Shown: positions 1 through 13,000 of the stretch, piece after piece
How positions within the stretch are numbered: the stretch's first letter is position 1
How the letters are laid out: each line of letters starts with the position of its first letter
From: Siphonodentalium dalli
Lineage: Eukaryota; Mollusca; Scaphopoda; Gadilida; Siphonodentaliidae
Length of the DNA: 64,000 nt
Assembly: GCA_032622095.1 (NCBI GenBank)
Contig: CP136061.1
Coordinates: 51,225,762 to 51,289,761 of the forward strand
Direction: 5' to 3'
Position numbers and translations under genes: made by a program
Notes under the pieces: model-generated
The model's database searches: none
What the model was told of the DNA's origin: nothing
Seen by the model: the letters and a program-made list of their open reading frames with translations, nothing else

Positions 1-1935
1 ATTATAATTGTTATATGAACATATAGCCCTGTCTGTTCTCGACATGTAAGAGGTCCATCAATACCCGATGTACTCACATGCTGCACCCGAGTGAGGAGTT
101 TGTAGTCCAGACACTTATATCAAGGGGCTGTTGATGTCGTGTCGATATGAGAATCCAATTGGTCGATAGCTCCTACGTTATAACATGCTAACTCTCTTAA
201 CCGACCATCCGATCTATTCGCGATATATAAGAGGGACATCAATAACGATATTGCTATAACATTACACCACAGAAACAGTGCAGCGGCCAAACGCCAAAAG
301 TGATCGGGTACCCCTACCCACGGTAGAACAAGTTGAACTAATTTTTTTGAAAGGATAAATATATATTGTTCACGAAAATGGTAGTGAAAAATAACGGAAT
401 CGGAGGTGGCTATTGTCAAATCGATCATGAACGATACCCACCAGTGACTTTCCAGAAATTAACGATTTTGGTAAGGCGAGCCCTGTGGCTAAGTCCTAAC
501 TTATTTGCCGATATTGTTGGTGTTATAAATACTACAGAATACCATGTCTCTACATGATTGGAAAACGGTGTTGGTTAGTTTGGATTTTCATGCCATTTGG
601 AGCCGAAACATTTATTTGTTGCTGAAAAATCGCTCTTTTTCACAGAAATATATTGTCCAAACATTAACATTCAAACGGATATTGCAATAATGCCAAAATA
701 TATAATCCACATGGTGAAGTAGTTATCTGATAAGCATATGCAGAAAGAGGAAAACAATTTGGACGGTTTGCGAGATACTGGATATTAGCTACCCCTCTCT
801 AAAAGTTGCTAATCACTTACATATTTGATAACGACTTTACAATATATTTTCTAATTGATCTCAATGGGACCCAATATAAATCTTGTACTGAAAGGTTGAT
901 CTATATATACCGTTTAATTGATCACATATGTGTTCAGGCTGCCAGACCCCCAGTTACAACAACATAATTTATTGATAACTGGTAATTTTGCTGGTATTAA
1001 CATCGATTTTGTGGTACTGAAATATGTGTTCGAAACAGCACATGACAAACTATATAATTTATATGGCCCAGTAGTTATCTGGACATGATATGTAGAAAGA
1101 ACTGGACATAAATTGAACGGTTTTCGAGATATTGGATTTTAGCTACCGCTCCCCCGAACACGCTTTTGGTCGAACAAATGGGGGTTGACTATTTAGAGTA
1201 ACATGAACGGAACGAGGAACGGGACCAACTTCCGAGTAACGAAATAACTATTTGAAGTAATAGGAGCGGTGAATCAAAATTTATTTAAAAAAAACGAAAC
1301 GTGCGCACAATGACTCATATGAGCCAACTCACGACTTTTCAGGCGTCGCTCTTTAACAGGTGTCTTCACTGTGGACCGCGCCATGAAACGAAATAACGGA
1401 TAAGAGTCCATTATCTGCTTATTTCAGAATCAAATAACCACATGATGTACTCTTTTCACATTATAGGTCGATTATGTGCGTATTGCCGCGAGGATATGTT
1501 GCCCACCATAGGACCCACCATCATAGCACATTAGCAGGACCATTTGGTCAGGAGTGGAGTTGGTTGCCCACGACAGTTGTGGTTGGTGAACAGACGATTG
1601 AGCGTTGTCATCAGAGCTATCTTTATTAAATCGAAGCGCGTTCTCTGCAGCCATTGTTCTGTGAATGCCTTCGAACATTCGGGAAGCTTTATCCAAACAC
1701 ATCCGTTTTATAGCGTGGATAAACTAATAGCTGTCGGAAATAAATTCTTTATCGCTCTTTCATAAAAGTATTGTGGTCGGAGAAACAGTTCACCGAATAC
1801 AGGTAGTGTGGTCTATTTAGACCAAGTGAACTCTGTCGAGGACGAGTTCTTTGCATGGAGTGTGGTCTGTTCTGGAGCTAAGCAAACATACTGTTGCTGT
1901 GTGATCGGGAAGGTGTTACACACGAGTGCCCTGAT
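1..1935. other. Upstream flank without recognised gene
   Basis: No coding region is recognised here. Open frames are short, on both strands and overlapping, with no domain signature. Two short segments, about 716-815 and 1068-1160, are diverged direct copies of each other, sharing a pattern of a 'gtagttatctg' start and a 'gatattggatttt'-like end. A copy of the dispersed repeat also present near 3.34, 20.8 and 29.3 kb lies at about 1336-1500. Confidence 0.5.
1336..1500 (+). repeat. Dispersed repeat, copy 1 of 4
   Basis: This segment aligns by eye with 3340-3505 and 29340-29510 on the same strand and with about 20820-20985 on the opposite strand. Shared landmarks are the 'ctctttaac' start, 'gcgcgccat'-like core, 'cttatttcagaat' and the closing 'ggtcgattatg'. 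No coding potential is conserved. It is probably a non-autonomous mobile element or a fragment of one; the class is not identified. Confidence 0.6.
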
Positions 1936-2006
1936 ATATTGTGTGCTACTGTTCTAAAAAGATCAGTTTTATTTATTCTACCACTGAGCGAACTACACTG
2001 GCTGTC

Positions 2007-2275
2007 GACATGAGGCTGGCACATATTATAGTGATGCTTGCATTCTGCAGAGCAGGTAAGTCACGACGAATATTATATTACGTAACAGTTCACATGAGAC
2101 TGGCATATATATATTTGGGATGGTTGCCTTCTGAGGAGCAGGTAAGTCCATCGGACGTCCACATGATGCTGGAATATACTATAGTGATGCTTGCTTTTTG
2201 TTGAGCAGGTAGGTCACTCTGAACCTTCACATGGGGCTGGTATTATAGTGATGACTGTATTATGATGAACATGTG
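2007..2275 (+). repeat. Tandem array built from the signal-peptide exon
   Basis: About four copies of a 68-84 bp unit, each with 'catgaggctggca'-like start and 'gagcaggtaagtc'-like donor. ATGs lie at 2010, 2094, 2163 and 2231. Copy 2 (2094-2141) keeps an open frame and donor but ends in phase 0; copy 3 has an in-frame TGA before its donor; copy 4 lost the donor. Only the first copy has the phase needed by the lectin exon. Confidence 0.65.
2010..2055 (+). CDS. Lectin copy 1, exon 1: signal peptide
   Basis: The ATG at 2010 opens a short hydrophobic peptide, MRLAHIIVMLAFCRA, followed by one base and a strong donor (GTAAGT at 2056). The peptide has the charged start and hydrophobic core of a secretion signal. 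The exon ends in phase 1, which is what the acceptor of the lectin exon at 6719 needs, so the join would give an Ala codon and run straight into the F-type lectin domain. The start is the first ATG in the exon. The link to exon 2, 4.7 kb downstream, is inferred from phase, strand and order; no transcript is available. The stretch is repeated in degenerate tandem copies just downstream, which weakens certainty about which copy is used. Confidence 0.5.
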
Positions 2276-2282
2276 TCAGATA

Positions 2283-3230
2283 TTTTATTTTCAAATTAGA
2301 TTTTGCATTGCAAATGAACTCAATGACCTATTGGCGAGCACGGACTGGGTATACTGATCGTTGATTGTCTAAACCGGTATCACGTGTAAATTGTGTATTC
2401 CGACGTCGCTTCACAATTATTAATTAGTTACTAATGCCTATGTCTCGAACACAAACATACATTGCTCAGATTCCAACAAGGCACCGAATATACACACATC
2501 TCAAACGTTTAAGCAATCTAGGACACGGCCTCCCTACCAAAGGGAGGTTCCAGGCCGACACGAACGAACTCGTGTTTCCTCTGTGGATCTAACAATCGTC
2601 AATAGTTTATTGACTGGATCATGGTCCAAGACGTCTGAGGTTTATTTCGGGTTTGAACAGCTGGCAAGACTTCTGATATGCTAAGCTTTATCGAGGGTGC
2701 TTCACCAGGATGTTGGCTTCTCTCTGGATCTGGCGTCACGAAAACAATTGATAGTGTCATCCTCGAATGTCCAGAACTGATAACGTATAATAAACATAAC
2801 CCATACATACGGACACACGCCTATTATTGTGAACCATGCCCCTGGCGTCTCAAGGAAATATCAGGAAACAAACAACCATTTTCTTCATCAGACCACGTGT
2901 TTAGAATCTCAGAAGCTTTGAATTCCACTTAGACTACTTCAATTACCACATCGAAAGAACATTTTAAAAGTAGGTTGTCGCTCTGTGTCACATTCGATCA
3001 GACTGAATTCTCAGCTGAATGGTTTTCAGAAAGGATATTTGCATTGAAAATGTGGTTATGCCAAGGACGCCATGCATCATTGCGTTTTGAGCTATTGGCA
3101 AGGCGCTCGTCTATTCAAACCCAGACATGGATGACAGTTGGGTGTTCAAAACCTGATCTGAATTATTACCGGAGATCCAAATCTACCAACTCAGACTGTT
3201 CTCCAGAAAATCCGAACATTATATACTTTT
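2283..3230 (+). repeat. Duplicated segment, unit 1 part A
   Basis: This roughly 0.95-kb stretch aligns in the same orientation with 21418-22390. Shared landmarks include 'ttgcattgcaaatga', 'tactgatcgttgattg', the 'aggcaccga' run and the block at 2975-3180 versus 22120-22340. Short open frames occur in both copies (2975-3304 and 22082-22339), but the reading is interrupted at different places and matches no family I know. It marks the left limit of the lectin segmental duplication; homology starts just after the signal-peptide array. Confidence 0.7.
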
Positions 3231-3880
3231 TGAGTCGATACTGTGCTGAAAATGAGAACGTTTTAGTCACATTATCGACTCAAAATGAAGCGATTCTAAG
3301 CTGATTATGTATGGACAATGACACAAATTAGCCAACTCACTACTTTTCAGGTTACGCTCTTTAACATGTATTTTCACGGTGGCCCGCGCCATAAAACGAA
3401 TGGATATGACTCCATTATCTGCTTATTTCAGAATAAAATAATCACATTTATGTACTTATTTAACATTATAGGTCGATTATGCACGTATTTTCGCGATGAA
3501 ATGTTGACCAACGATTGGAAATTGGGCGGACGAAATGAGAAATGATTGGCTCTTAAATATACGGAGGACTTGAAAAAGTCACAACCACGCGTTTTGCAAA
3601 GCCTGTTTTTGAACATATGGCTATCTACTATTGAGTGGTATAGTTACAGTATATGATAAATACACAGCTTAGTATACATATCTTCTGTGTGTTAGAATAT
3701 TGACTGAAATAGCAGTGCCTTGTGAAAATTCCTCACATTTTGCCAGATATAGGGACATGTGCATGGCATCAAGGAATATAATCGATTGGTCAGTTGAAAT
3801 GTTATTGATCAACTTCGGCCATTATAAGTGAACACAACTATGGCAAACAGTTGATGATATTCAGCTGATGGCCAGCCGTG
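3230..3880 (+). repeat. Duplicated segment, unit 1 part B
   Basis: This stretch aligns with 29240-30065 in the same orientation, including 'cgattctaagc', the dispersed repeat copy at 3340-3505, 'ggacttgaaaaagtcacaac', 'cattttgccagata' and 'ctatggcaaacagttg'. In unit 2 it is separated from part A by the LINE at about 22.4-29.2 kb, so the LINE sits within the duplicated unit. No coding signal. Confidence 0.7.
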
Positions 3881-4769
3881 GTAGCAGTAACACCACGAAC
3901 AAAAACACTTATCTGAAGTATGAGCTCTAGGTATTTTGCTCATTGCCAATAAATAAACGCTCTCTATCTGAACATAATTTGATTTCCTTCAAATTAAGGA
4001 ACAAATATAAAGCATCAAACTTGGTACTGCAAGTGTAAATTTCACTTATTCGTTCTTAGAGAGTGGTAATTGTAAACGTACCATTACTTTTGATTTTTTT
4101 GTAAATTTCCGTTGCACGATAACATTTCCCTGTTGGGGGCATTATCTGGAACAGCTGCCACATTATATGTACCGAGTACGTAATTATTATAGATTTGTAT
4201 GTGGGAACACCATGTTGACACTAATATAAGCTCTGTTATTGCAAAAACCATCCAGATTGGTAGTCATTATTGTTTCAAACATATTAAAAATGCGACATGT
4301 TTCTCTATTTTTCACAAAATACCCGAAATTTAGGTTGAATTTGGCACATGAAAGTTTCTGGCTTGGTGTGTTTGTGTGCGTTTGGCATAATAGGGTATAT
4401 ACCATATTTTTGACCTCATTTTGCTCTGGTATCCCCACAATGCACAATTATAAAACAAAATCGTTTTTCATTTTCAAAGTAACAATTTACCAGAACTATG
4501 CATTAAAAAACGTCTATCATATCTTAACTTGACCAGTAGATGTTGTACTTTTAGAAAAATCGGAATTCGGTCTGGCCCATGGAATTTACCACTAGTCTTT
4601 GACTGGCCACCCGCTCGGGCAGGAACAAGATCCACTTAGTCTTTGTTAGGAGTTTTGTATTGGCTTCGGGGAGAGACAATGACACACCGGCCGACCGTGG
4701 TTGTTCGGCCGGGTGTGAGAAATGTTTTTTTTTAATCTGAACCTGAAAATTGCAATCTAGACTGAGAGC

Positions 4770-5035
4770 AAGCGTTCAATGTGTTGGAAATATCCAACAT
4801 GACACCCCCTGCGGTTGGAATATTTCCAACTGATGGCCGTTTCAGTCCCATATTTTGACATAGAGTAGGAAAATATGCAAGTGGTGTTATAAAAGCAACA
4901 AATTCCCCAGCAATAAATTTTTGAAAATCAAACTACCAGATCAATTTCAACCTGTTATTGATATGAAATTTCCAAATAATGTTATGTCAGGTGTGAAATT
5001 TCAAAGGTTGAACATTTTGACCAAAGCTGGGGTGA
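4770..5035 (+). repeat. Dispersed repeat with 'ttggaaatatccaac' palindromes
   Basis: The segment carries paired palindromic words ('ttggaaatatccaa', 'ttggaatatttccaa') and aligns loosely with 11330-11640, which has the same order: palindromic words, an 'aacaacatattcccc'-like word, then a 'gaccaaagctgggg'-like end. Class unknown. Confidence 0.4.
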
Positions 5036-5044
5036 GACATTGTT

Positions 5045-5460
5045 TATAATAATATTACTTATTCCTTAAAGACATATTATGGACTTGTTCGGGTATGTGA
5101 AACTGACAAGTTAGAACTCAGGCGCTATGCCAACTGGAGGAATATATCATATACAACTGGAGGAATGTAGAATTCTACTAAAATCACCGAAAATGTCAAG
5201 AAATCGACCGTCCCACTCCATAGAAAAGAGTCTAACATAAGCTAAATTGTAAATATTTACATCTCGATTCGGGACGCAACAATAGGCGATAAACTAATGA
5301 ACACGATTTCGTCATCGATAGTCGCTGCTTTTAATTAATATATAACAATGACGGTGTGTGTTGTCAATTTGGATATAATATTTGTAAACATAACTGATGT
5401 ATTTCTTTACTTCTATTTGATCTCCCTACCGGAGTGGTTCACACCACTTTCAAAATAAGC
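5045..5460 (+). repeat. Dispersed repeat family, copy 1
   Basis: Aligns with 54043-54425 on the same strand over its whole length and, in part, with 59985-60165 on the opposite strand. Shared landmarks are 'catattatggacttgt', 'gaatgtagaattctacta', 'ccactccatagaaaa', 'tgtaaatatttacatctc', 'tcgggacgcaac' and 'ccctaccggagtg'. There is no conserved open frame, so it looks non-autonomous. Confidence 0.6.
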
Positions 5461-6718
5461 AGTAGGTAGTCACTGCTTGAGACTGCAATCATTTTGTTGT
5501 GAATTTTCTGAGCCAATGTCGCAGTAAACATTGAATTGAATACCCGGGACAAATTCCATGATTGTAAGCCACGCAAAGAAAAATCGAAAGTCTCTTAAAT
5601 CAAGTAGTCTCAAGCTTGGACTTCACATTCAATAAGTTGCATATCAAGGAACAGGTATTACCTGCGCTGGTTTATGTCTTTCCTATCACAACATCAAAAG
5701 GTTCCCAGGTTTTGCGCTGGTGGAGTATGGTCTTCACGGGCGTAGCCAGAGTTGAGATTCACGAAATAAAGACGAAGCTCTTTCTTGAGCTTCATGTGTC
5801 CAATTACATGTAGGTGTCTCAAAAAGTAACTTAAGAATCACAGAAACCAGTCAACAGCAGTCACCACCGATAGGGAATACATGTCGAGTATTGTTTGTCA
5901 AAAAGTCTGTCCACGAACTGGGACAGACAATGTGATGCGTTTGTGTTTTTCGGATGATATATGGCAGTTAAAACACATAGAAGTGAAATATATGAAACAT
6001 ACAACAGCACTAGTGTTTATTGGGAACAACAAAAGTTCAAAATAACTTGGCAATTGGAAGCCAAGCCAAGAAGAGATGAATCCAGTGTTCTCGCTGGACA
6101 GAAATTTACTTTTGCCAAATGAAAATATGTTTGCCAAATTCTTTTAGAAATTGATAAATGCTATCAGTTATGGCTTCTGCAACATTGAGTATCACATTTC
6201 GAAAATCGTTGTTTGAACGATATTTTATGTCGATTGGAAAGCAGTTGGTTATTAATTAGTCTCGCCTCTGCATTGGGGTTTATCATACAACAATAAACCA
6301 ATAACTGAACAATAACACTTTAGAAGTACTCATCAAAAGAAGATTAGCTATGTAAACACGACCGCAATAACTAATAATATTCCACCCACCCGTCGATACT
6401 AATTATATCACATCTTGATATAGGTGTTAACTTTTCCTAAACATTAAAAACATATCCAGTATAATGATGTTGTAAAAGTTTCCTCTAATGAATCGTATTG
6501 ATTGACAAATATTTTTTAAACGGTCTTGAAGAATTAAAAAGTGACTAGCCAAAACGTTTGCCAATTAATGCATAATAATATATAAAAAAATTATATATAT
6601 AAAATTCTATTCACCTTTACGACTTATTTTTTCTTTCGCCGCCTCGAATTACTATACTATGAAAACTGCATACACAAAAATAACTTCCGTTTATCGACAT
6701 CGAACCATTCTGTTTCAG

Positions 6719-6940
6719 CTCGCACCACATCGAACCTCGCTCGAGGCAGGAATACCTGGCAGAGCAGCATATACGCAGATGGAAAAGCTGCCCGCGCTGT
6801 TGACGGGGTTCGCAGTTCAACCTTTTACTCATACTCATGTACGCACACGAAGGGTGAAGTCAATCCTTGGTGGATTGTTGATTTGGGTGGATTCTACATC
6901 ATCAAGAGTTGGCTAATTGTCAACAGGGGCGATAATTGTG
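6719..6940 (+). CDS. Lectin copy 1, exon 2: F-type lectin domain, N-terminal half
   Basis: The exon is bounded by a tttcag acceptor (AG at 6717-6718) and a GTAAG donor at 6941; both introns are phase 1. It encodes about 73 residues with the N-terminal half of an F-type lectin (fucolectin, F5/8C-like) domain: NLARG, the AARAVDG block, SCTHT, then PWWIVDLGGFY. The His of SCTHT and the NRGDNCG end, continued by YR in the next exon, give the family fucose motif H-X26-R-X-D-X4-R/K intact. F-type lectins bind L-fucose on glycans, usually as secreted recognition proteins in innate immunity or gamete contact; which applies here is unknown. The exon aligns closely with 30245-30466. Confidence 0.85.
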
Positions 6941-7239
6941 GTAAGATGTGCCCTAAAAAATAATATATTAAGACGGGATGTATGTGTCCTCTGTATCCAG
7001 AATAATATTACAATATTGGGATTCACATGTACACTATACGTTGACTGAAAGAAAAGTACGCTCATACACCGAAATAAATATGTCAGTGACGTCACATTAC
7101 GCCATTGTAATTGATTTTTAGCACAAGCTGATATAAGAAAACACACGAATAACATCAAATGAGACAGAAATCGCTGTCTGACGCAATGCATTACCCGAAC
7201 AAAGTGTATTGTTCGCCAAATATTTTCTTTGTTTTTCAA

Positions 7240-9885
7240 GCAACCGTATCATGAAAACTGCCCACAGCTCGAATTGTTAAGCAATATTTGGATCTGTTAA
7301 AAATTAACTTTATCGATGCACATACAATTTTGTTTAGCTTTGGAGGGGCCAATCACATGGACACAACAACGCTAAGCTTAGCCTTCCTCCAAAAGGCGTA
7401 TAAATTACCGTCGGGTCATACATGTAAGGTGCCTACCACTCAACCAATTCCAAAAAATAAAAGGTAACTGATGCTATTTATTCGGAATCGTTTTTCTGCG
7501 AAAAGCTGTTGGAACTTTTTGAACGCTTCGATTAGGCCGCATGTATCTAATGTTTCGATGACATAATATGACAATATTGACGACAAATGTGCAATGGTCT
7601 CCTGTATTGTCTCATGACATACAGTAATGCTAGAGTCATTCGCAATTTTTGTTATATCAAAATCGGAATCCAAAGTTTATATTTCAGAAGGAAAACTATC
7701 TTTCTTTCGCCGGGCAATTCATTTGTGTTTCGTGTTGTTGTTGTTCCGCCCAACGCTACGAGTTCGTCATCTTCCACATGTATCCTGCATCTGCTTGTCA
7801 TTGTGATTAGTGTACAATGTACAACATCTCTGTAGGGTCATGGTGTACATTTTTTAATTTAATTTCCTGTTCTGGGTGGACATACCTAGTGTAATGGTCC
7901 ACCATTTGTTGTAATATGACCAGACTCTCTCCACAACTCTTAGCCTGTACAGTTGGCTGCATCCTGGGACTGAAAATAAAAAACAATTAAGGAGCATAAT
8001 TTTAACTTGAACCAGTTATACCAACATCACATTTCTCGCGATACCCGACCTCTTATTTTATCAAGTGTGGTGCCCCAACCCACCACTATTGGCTATATCT
8101 ATCACCTGACCTTGGGATAATTAAACAATTAAAACCCCCATGCATCACAAAGTTTACTGAATTGTTTATATAAGTTTTGTGAAAATCTACGACGAAAAAA
8201 TCATATAAGTTATGGTGCCCCACACCGACACCATATACCATTTTAACCTGCACCGTTATCTGACTAGTACACAAATACCGATGTCAGACCTATTGAAGCC
8301 ATTTAGATTGCCTCCATTAAATTGTATAGCTGACAGACAGACTCTGCCTGACAGACAGGTCGATATAGTGTCCATTATCCACCTCTCAATATTCTTCTGA
8401 CTCGTCCATTGAAACACCGGGAATCGTCCATTGATATTTAATAAATTTATAACCGTTATACAGACGATATTCGGTGATAATATCGGGGAATTTTGGTTGT
8501 TGTTCATCGACACATGAAAGTTCTTTGAAAATAACTCAGATTAGGTCCGTCCTGTCTCGATTCTAATTGCGAAATATACCGGAAAGTGGCTATGATACTA
8601 GTATTAGCATTTGTACTAAAATCAACGACTATATACAGATGATTAAAACTCACAATTTCTCAGGTACGTGTGTTTTCCTTCAAAATTATGTAATCTCGGC
8701 GCTAACCTTGAAATCCATCACCTGGTGCATATTAGTATATGTTGACACCACAAATGTGTCTTTTGGTGAACCAGTACTGAATTACCGATGCGTTTTAAGC
8801 ATGGATGATCTCTTCCTAAAAACATTCTATATAGTGTCTGGTGTAATAATACAAATGAGTCGAAGACACCTATCCGGAAGCGGTTTTGTCAATTAATATT
8901 GCATTTTATATCGATATTTTTATATACAATGCGATAATTAATTGAGGGACATTTTGTCTTACTATTTTTAGAATATACCGTCATGAAACTTTCAGGCGAT
9001 CTCAGGCACATATAGAGTTCTCCTCTTCCTACGATACGAATATTTCCGCGAACCGTAAATTGATTGCATTTATACAAGAAATATCGTAATCACTATTAAT
9101 TGATAGATGCCTTTCCAGTGTTCTTTTCACATGGAACTATATAAACGTGTTGTAGGAAGGGATAGACAAGCTTTGTCGGTTGTAAATACTGTTTACAATT
9201 TTCTAATTTCAATAAAATGTGATATTAATTCGCCCTCAGTTAGAACATTTTGATCAGTTGGAAGGTTTCGGGTACCAGGTGAAAATGTCTAATTAAGTAT
9301 CGATGGGAGATAAAATTAGTAAAGTTTAGAAAACCGACTGGTTTACGTGGTCGTGGCGGTATAAATTTACATCCGGGCCCTAACCAAAACAACGTCGCTG
9401 CTATATGTCTTCCATTTCTCATACGAAAGATGACCCATGTTTGACAGCAAACGATACAAATCGTAAATAATGTTTCCAAAACGAGCTTTAATACACCTTG
9501 TAAATTTGAAATAAAACAACGAATGGTTTTTATCGAAAATTCATAACTGGAAGAACAGCAGTTGGAAATTTAGGAAGGAAACGATGGTTGAATTTTTCTG
9601 TTATTATTATAAATGGCCAACGAGTATCTAGTGAAAAGTGAATCGAAAATCTACATATTTTCAATAAAAAAAATTACATTAATTCGTTATATGTCAGAAC
9701 ATGTCCAAGCGCAGAAACTGTTCCACTTACCTCTTGTTCTTGAGTAGGTATGTGCAATTTTATTACATCATATCTACTCGATGTGATCTGTCTTACATGA
9801 ATTCAATTGACTTTGACGACAGTGAATCAGAATCATAACGTTATATTTCATGATAAGTCAATTCACAATTAGTTCAATAGAAAGT
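7240..9885. other. Lectin copy 1 intron 2, left part: no gene seen
   Basis: I see no domain-bearing open frame on either strand. The open frames around 7440-7835, 8086-8513 and 8567-8896 are unrelated to each other, and none has a clear splice context. A short local duplication of 'ctgacagacag' lies near 8330-8357. Confidence 0.45.
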
Positions 9886-10075
9886 ATTCAAGAAAAAAAA
9901 TAAGATGTCACGTGGAGGCGACAAGAATTTCGTAAGGCCGTCTTCCTGTCGCCACCATAACACTATACAGTTAATCAATACAACGCATTCAAGAAATGAA
10001 ATAAGATGTCACGTGGAGGCGACATGACATATGAGGTCGTCTTCCTGTCGCCACCCTAACATAAAGTTAATCAAT
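9886..10075. repeat. Tandem pair of hairpin-forming units
   Basis: Two copies of a unit of about 102 bp, each containing 'ataagatgtcacgtggaggcg' trimmed to its shared core 'gtcacgtggaggcgac', then 'gtcttcctgtcgccacc', then 'agttaatcaat'. In each unit the gtgg-ggcgac word can pair with gtcgccac across about 30 bases, so each could fold into a short stem. Function unknown. Confidence 0.6.
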
Positions 10076-10079
10076 CAAA

Positions 10080-13000
10080 TTAATTCTTTAAACTAAACCA
10101 GGTCCTAGGACATGTGTGTGCTGGTACAATCCAATTTAGATTATGTTGTAGCAATGTTCTGGACATAATTCGTTTTTGCATCTATCTTCCAGTAAATAAT
10201 TTTCAATACTGGTCTTAGTAATGAGTTTCTTAAAGGCTGACTTAGGTCGAATATTCTGGGTAGTTATTCCATATTTTGGGAAAAACATGGAGGGGTAATT
10301 TGTCAGTCAATTCTATTCGTGATTTTGTCTCGACTATTCTGCCCGTTGATCAGGTATTAATAGTGGGATTGTTGTAAATGCATGTCCTAAAGATGTCAGT
10401 AAATGTCTTAGGCAAATCCGTTGCTTGCATACAGTCATTCGGCCAGTAACGCGTCACAGGCAGTAACGGGTCAGTTGTTGCTTATCCTCTTGGCAAAAGC
10501 CACATACGCACTTGATCTCCTAATATGCTAGTTATTCTTGAGAATGAATATGTGTTGGAGATCATGTGCAATTTGTGACGAGTTCTGAAGGTAATTTCCG
10601 ATTTAATTCATTGTTTTTGACGGACGGTGAAGAAAGTAGGTCAACAAAATATGTCAAGTTTCGGATCGGGTGCTGGCAATAAAAACCAGAATGAAATACA
10701 CACAAACTAAGCACTATAAAATATAAACAAATTATTGCTTTTTCAACTTTTTCAACTCCCGGACCAGTACAAAAGTTAAATTTGTTTTATTGTATAAACT
10801 ACTTCCGTTGTCAATAGCGGGTCACATGCGGTTCACATGCTTTTGTTGACAGTCGATATCTCGTGCAATCACGAGCTGAATAAAAACATGTCAATTGAAT
10901 TCTAATGATTAGCATACGTTGGAAATAATAAAACATAGTAACCTTTCTTGCCTTCAGTGACTATTTGAGACATAAAATAAGTTGAAATTGTTCTGATAGG
11001 TTAATTTTCCAACCACAAGTTAGAGTGAATGATTTTTTTTCTTTTAGATAAACAGTCAAATATTGTCCAATTGTCGTGAAATAATTAGATCGGAATGATA
11101 TCAGATACATTTCCAACTCTACAAGGTGCCAGGTTGAAGAAAAGTCTAGCAGTTGGAATTCTTCAGGGACCTGTTGGGGGAAATCCAAGCCAAATTATTA
11201 ACCCACCCGCAGGGGTGTGGGGGGGGGACAGGGATGTGGCCAGATGGTCTCCGTTGAGGATGTCCACCTCAAAATTTTCAACTGTACTCCCCCACTGAAC
11301 CAGATAAATCTCCCTTGGGTTGGAAATTTCCATTTGGTATCTCAAACTTTCCAACTGTTGGATATTTGGAACCCCTCACCCCCTAAGGTTGGAAAATTTC
11401 CCCAAATTAATGGACATTTTCAAACCAAAATATTGACCAAAAATAGAACAATATGCTGCTGTTGGTCTAAAAACAACATATTCCCCACTATATAATAACT
11501 GGTTGGACATACAAACAACGAGAACAATTCAACCTATGCGGGTAATTGTGGTGTAAAATGTTCTAATTATAAAAGATGTGTTAGACCCGGTCAGGCATAA
11601 CTTGAATATTTTTACCAAAGTTGGGGAGGGGGAAAGATATCCCACTATACCTATCGCTACGTCATCGACGAGGGGTGCAAAGAGGGCGAAAATATAATTA
11701 CCTGGATTTGGGATGTTGGGTCTTGCCCAAGGGATGGTGCTTATGGGAATATTCTAAGGTGGATCTACCAGAATGGACTGCCCAAGCCACATAATGATCC
11801 TAGAGAACAACCCCAAAAAAATATAAATATCAAATTATAATTTCGTGATTTCAGGTATCTCTTAGTACATTGTATTCAGTGTACCATCGGTTTGCGTGCC
11901 ATGTTATTGCTGTAATAGCAAACTCTGACAGGGATAAATCCAGGCAGTTCATGCAATGCCAGCTGACAGGTAGATTATATTGGGAAGGGGCTGCACAAAT
12001 TTAAAATAAACACACACTTTAGGGGGTGGGTTGGGTGCTTGGTGAACATGGGTATACTCTTGTTTCCTGTGAGTGGCGAGACACCCAAATCCCACTGTCA
12101 TTCGCGATGTCCTTGGTTGTAACGTTTACCTTTGTTTTTCTGGATCAGAGCAAAAGGAAAGTAATTGCAAGTTCCAGCTTCTTTCTTGGTGTATATGTTG
12201 AATACAAATATAATCTAATTTGCTTGAATCGTGACTCACAAATAAAGTTATAAGTGGACTAGCTCACAAACCAATGATATTTTACTGCTACATGTTTTTG
12301 TCTATCAGATTTGGCACGTGTAAGTACTGCACATGCATTGCAATGAAATGGGTACATCATATTTGCTATTCATGGTTGTATAAACATTTAGGCCAAATGC
12401 ATTTTGTCAGTTTAGTGTGTGTCATTACTTAAGTTAGAAACCACAAATCATACTACGTACTGTCCGAAAATAACAAATGAGCTTTGGTAATTCACTGACA
12501 ATTAAATATGAGTAACAAATGTGAGTTACATATATGTAATTAACTAAGTTATAGGCAATACAATCAACTTTGCCACTCGAGGACGCAAGACAGTACAATC
12601 CGCAATGCATCTTATGACTGATCCACTTGGGAGTTGGGATGCGAGCGCCCAAGGTGCTCGAAACGATCGACGGATCTTATCTACCACCTTCTGTTCTGGT
12701 AAATTTCCACTTTGCAGTGTTTATATCAGTTAATTGCCTTCATCCTTCATTACCCCATAGAAAGAATGAGCGGTCCGATCCTGACTATCAAACATCCACC
12801 CCAACTGCTGCCACATCTGCTCTGATTATGTACTAGTATGTTTGTATTATGAACACAAAACATTCAATCACACACCGTAACACTACTACATATGATTTGT
12901 GAGTGAATTTTATCAAATGTATATAGGGCCATATATATTATGTTGGAAACACATGTTATTTGAGTTTGCATTTCCACAATAAAAATGAATAAAAACATAT

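Larger units (their letters stand above)
3880..6530. other. Unit 1-specific insert, no gene recognised
   Basis: Unit 2 passes from the equivalent of 3880 to the equivalent of 6530 almost directly (30065 to 30080), so these 2.65 kb are either inserted in unit 1 or deleted from unit 2. The stretch holds two dispersed repeats (4770-5035 and 5045-5460) and only short open frames without domain signatures. Confidence 0.5.

Noticed and set aside
2975-3304. Frame conserved in part with 22082-22339 as a gene
   Set aside because: Both copies are in the segmental duplication, so similarity is expected without coding; stops occur at different places.
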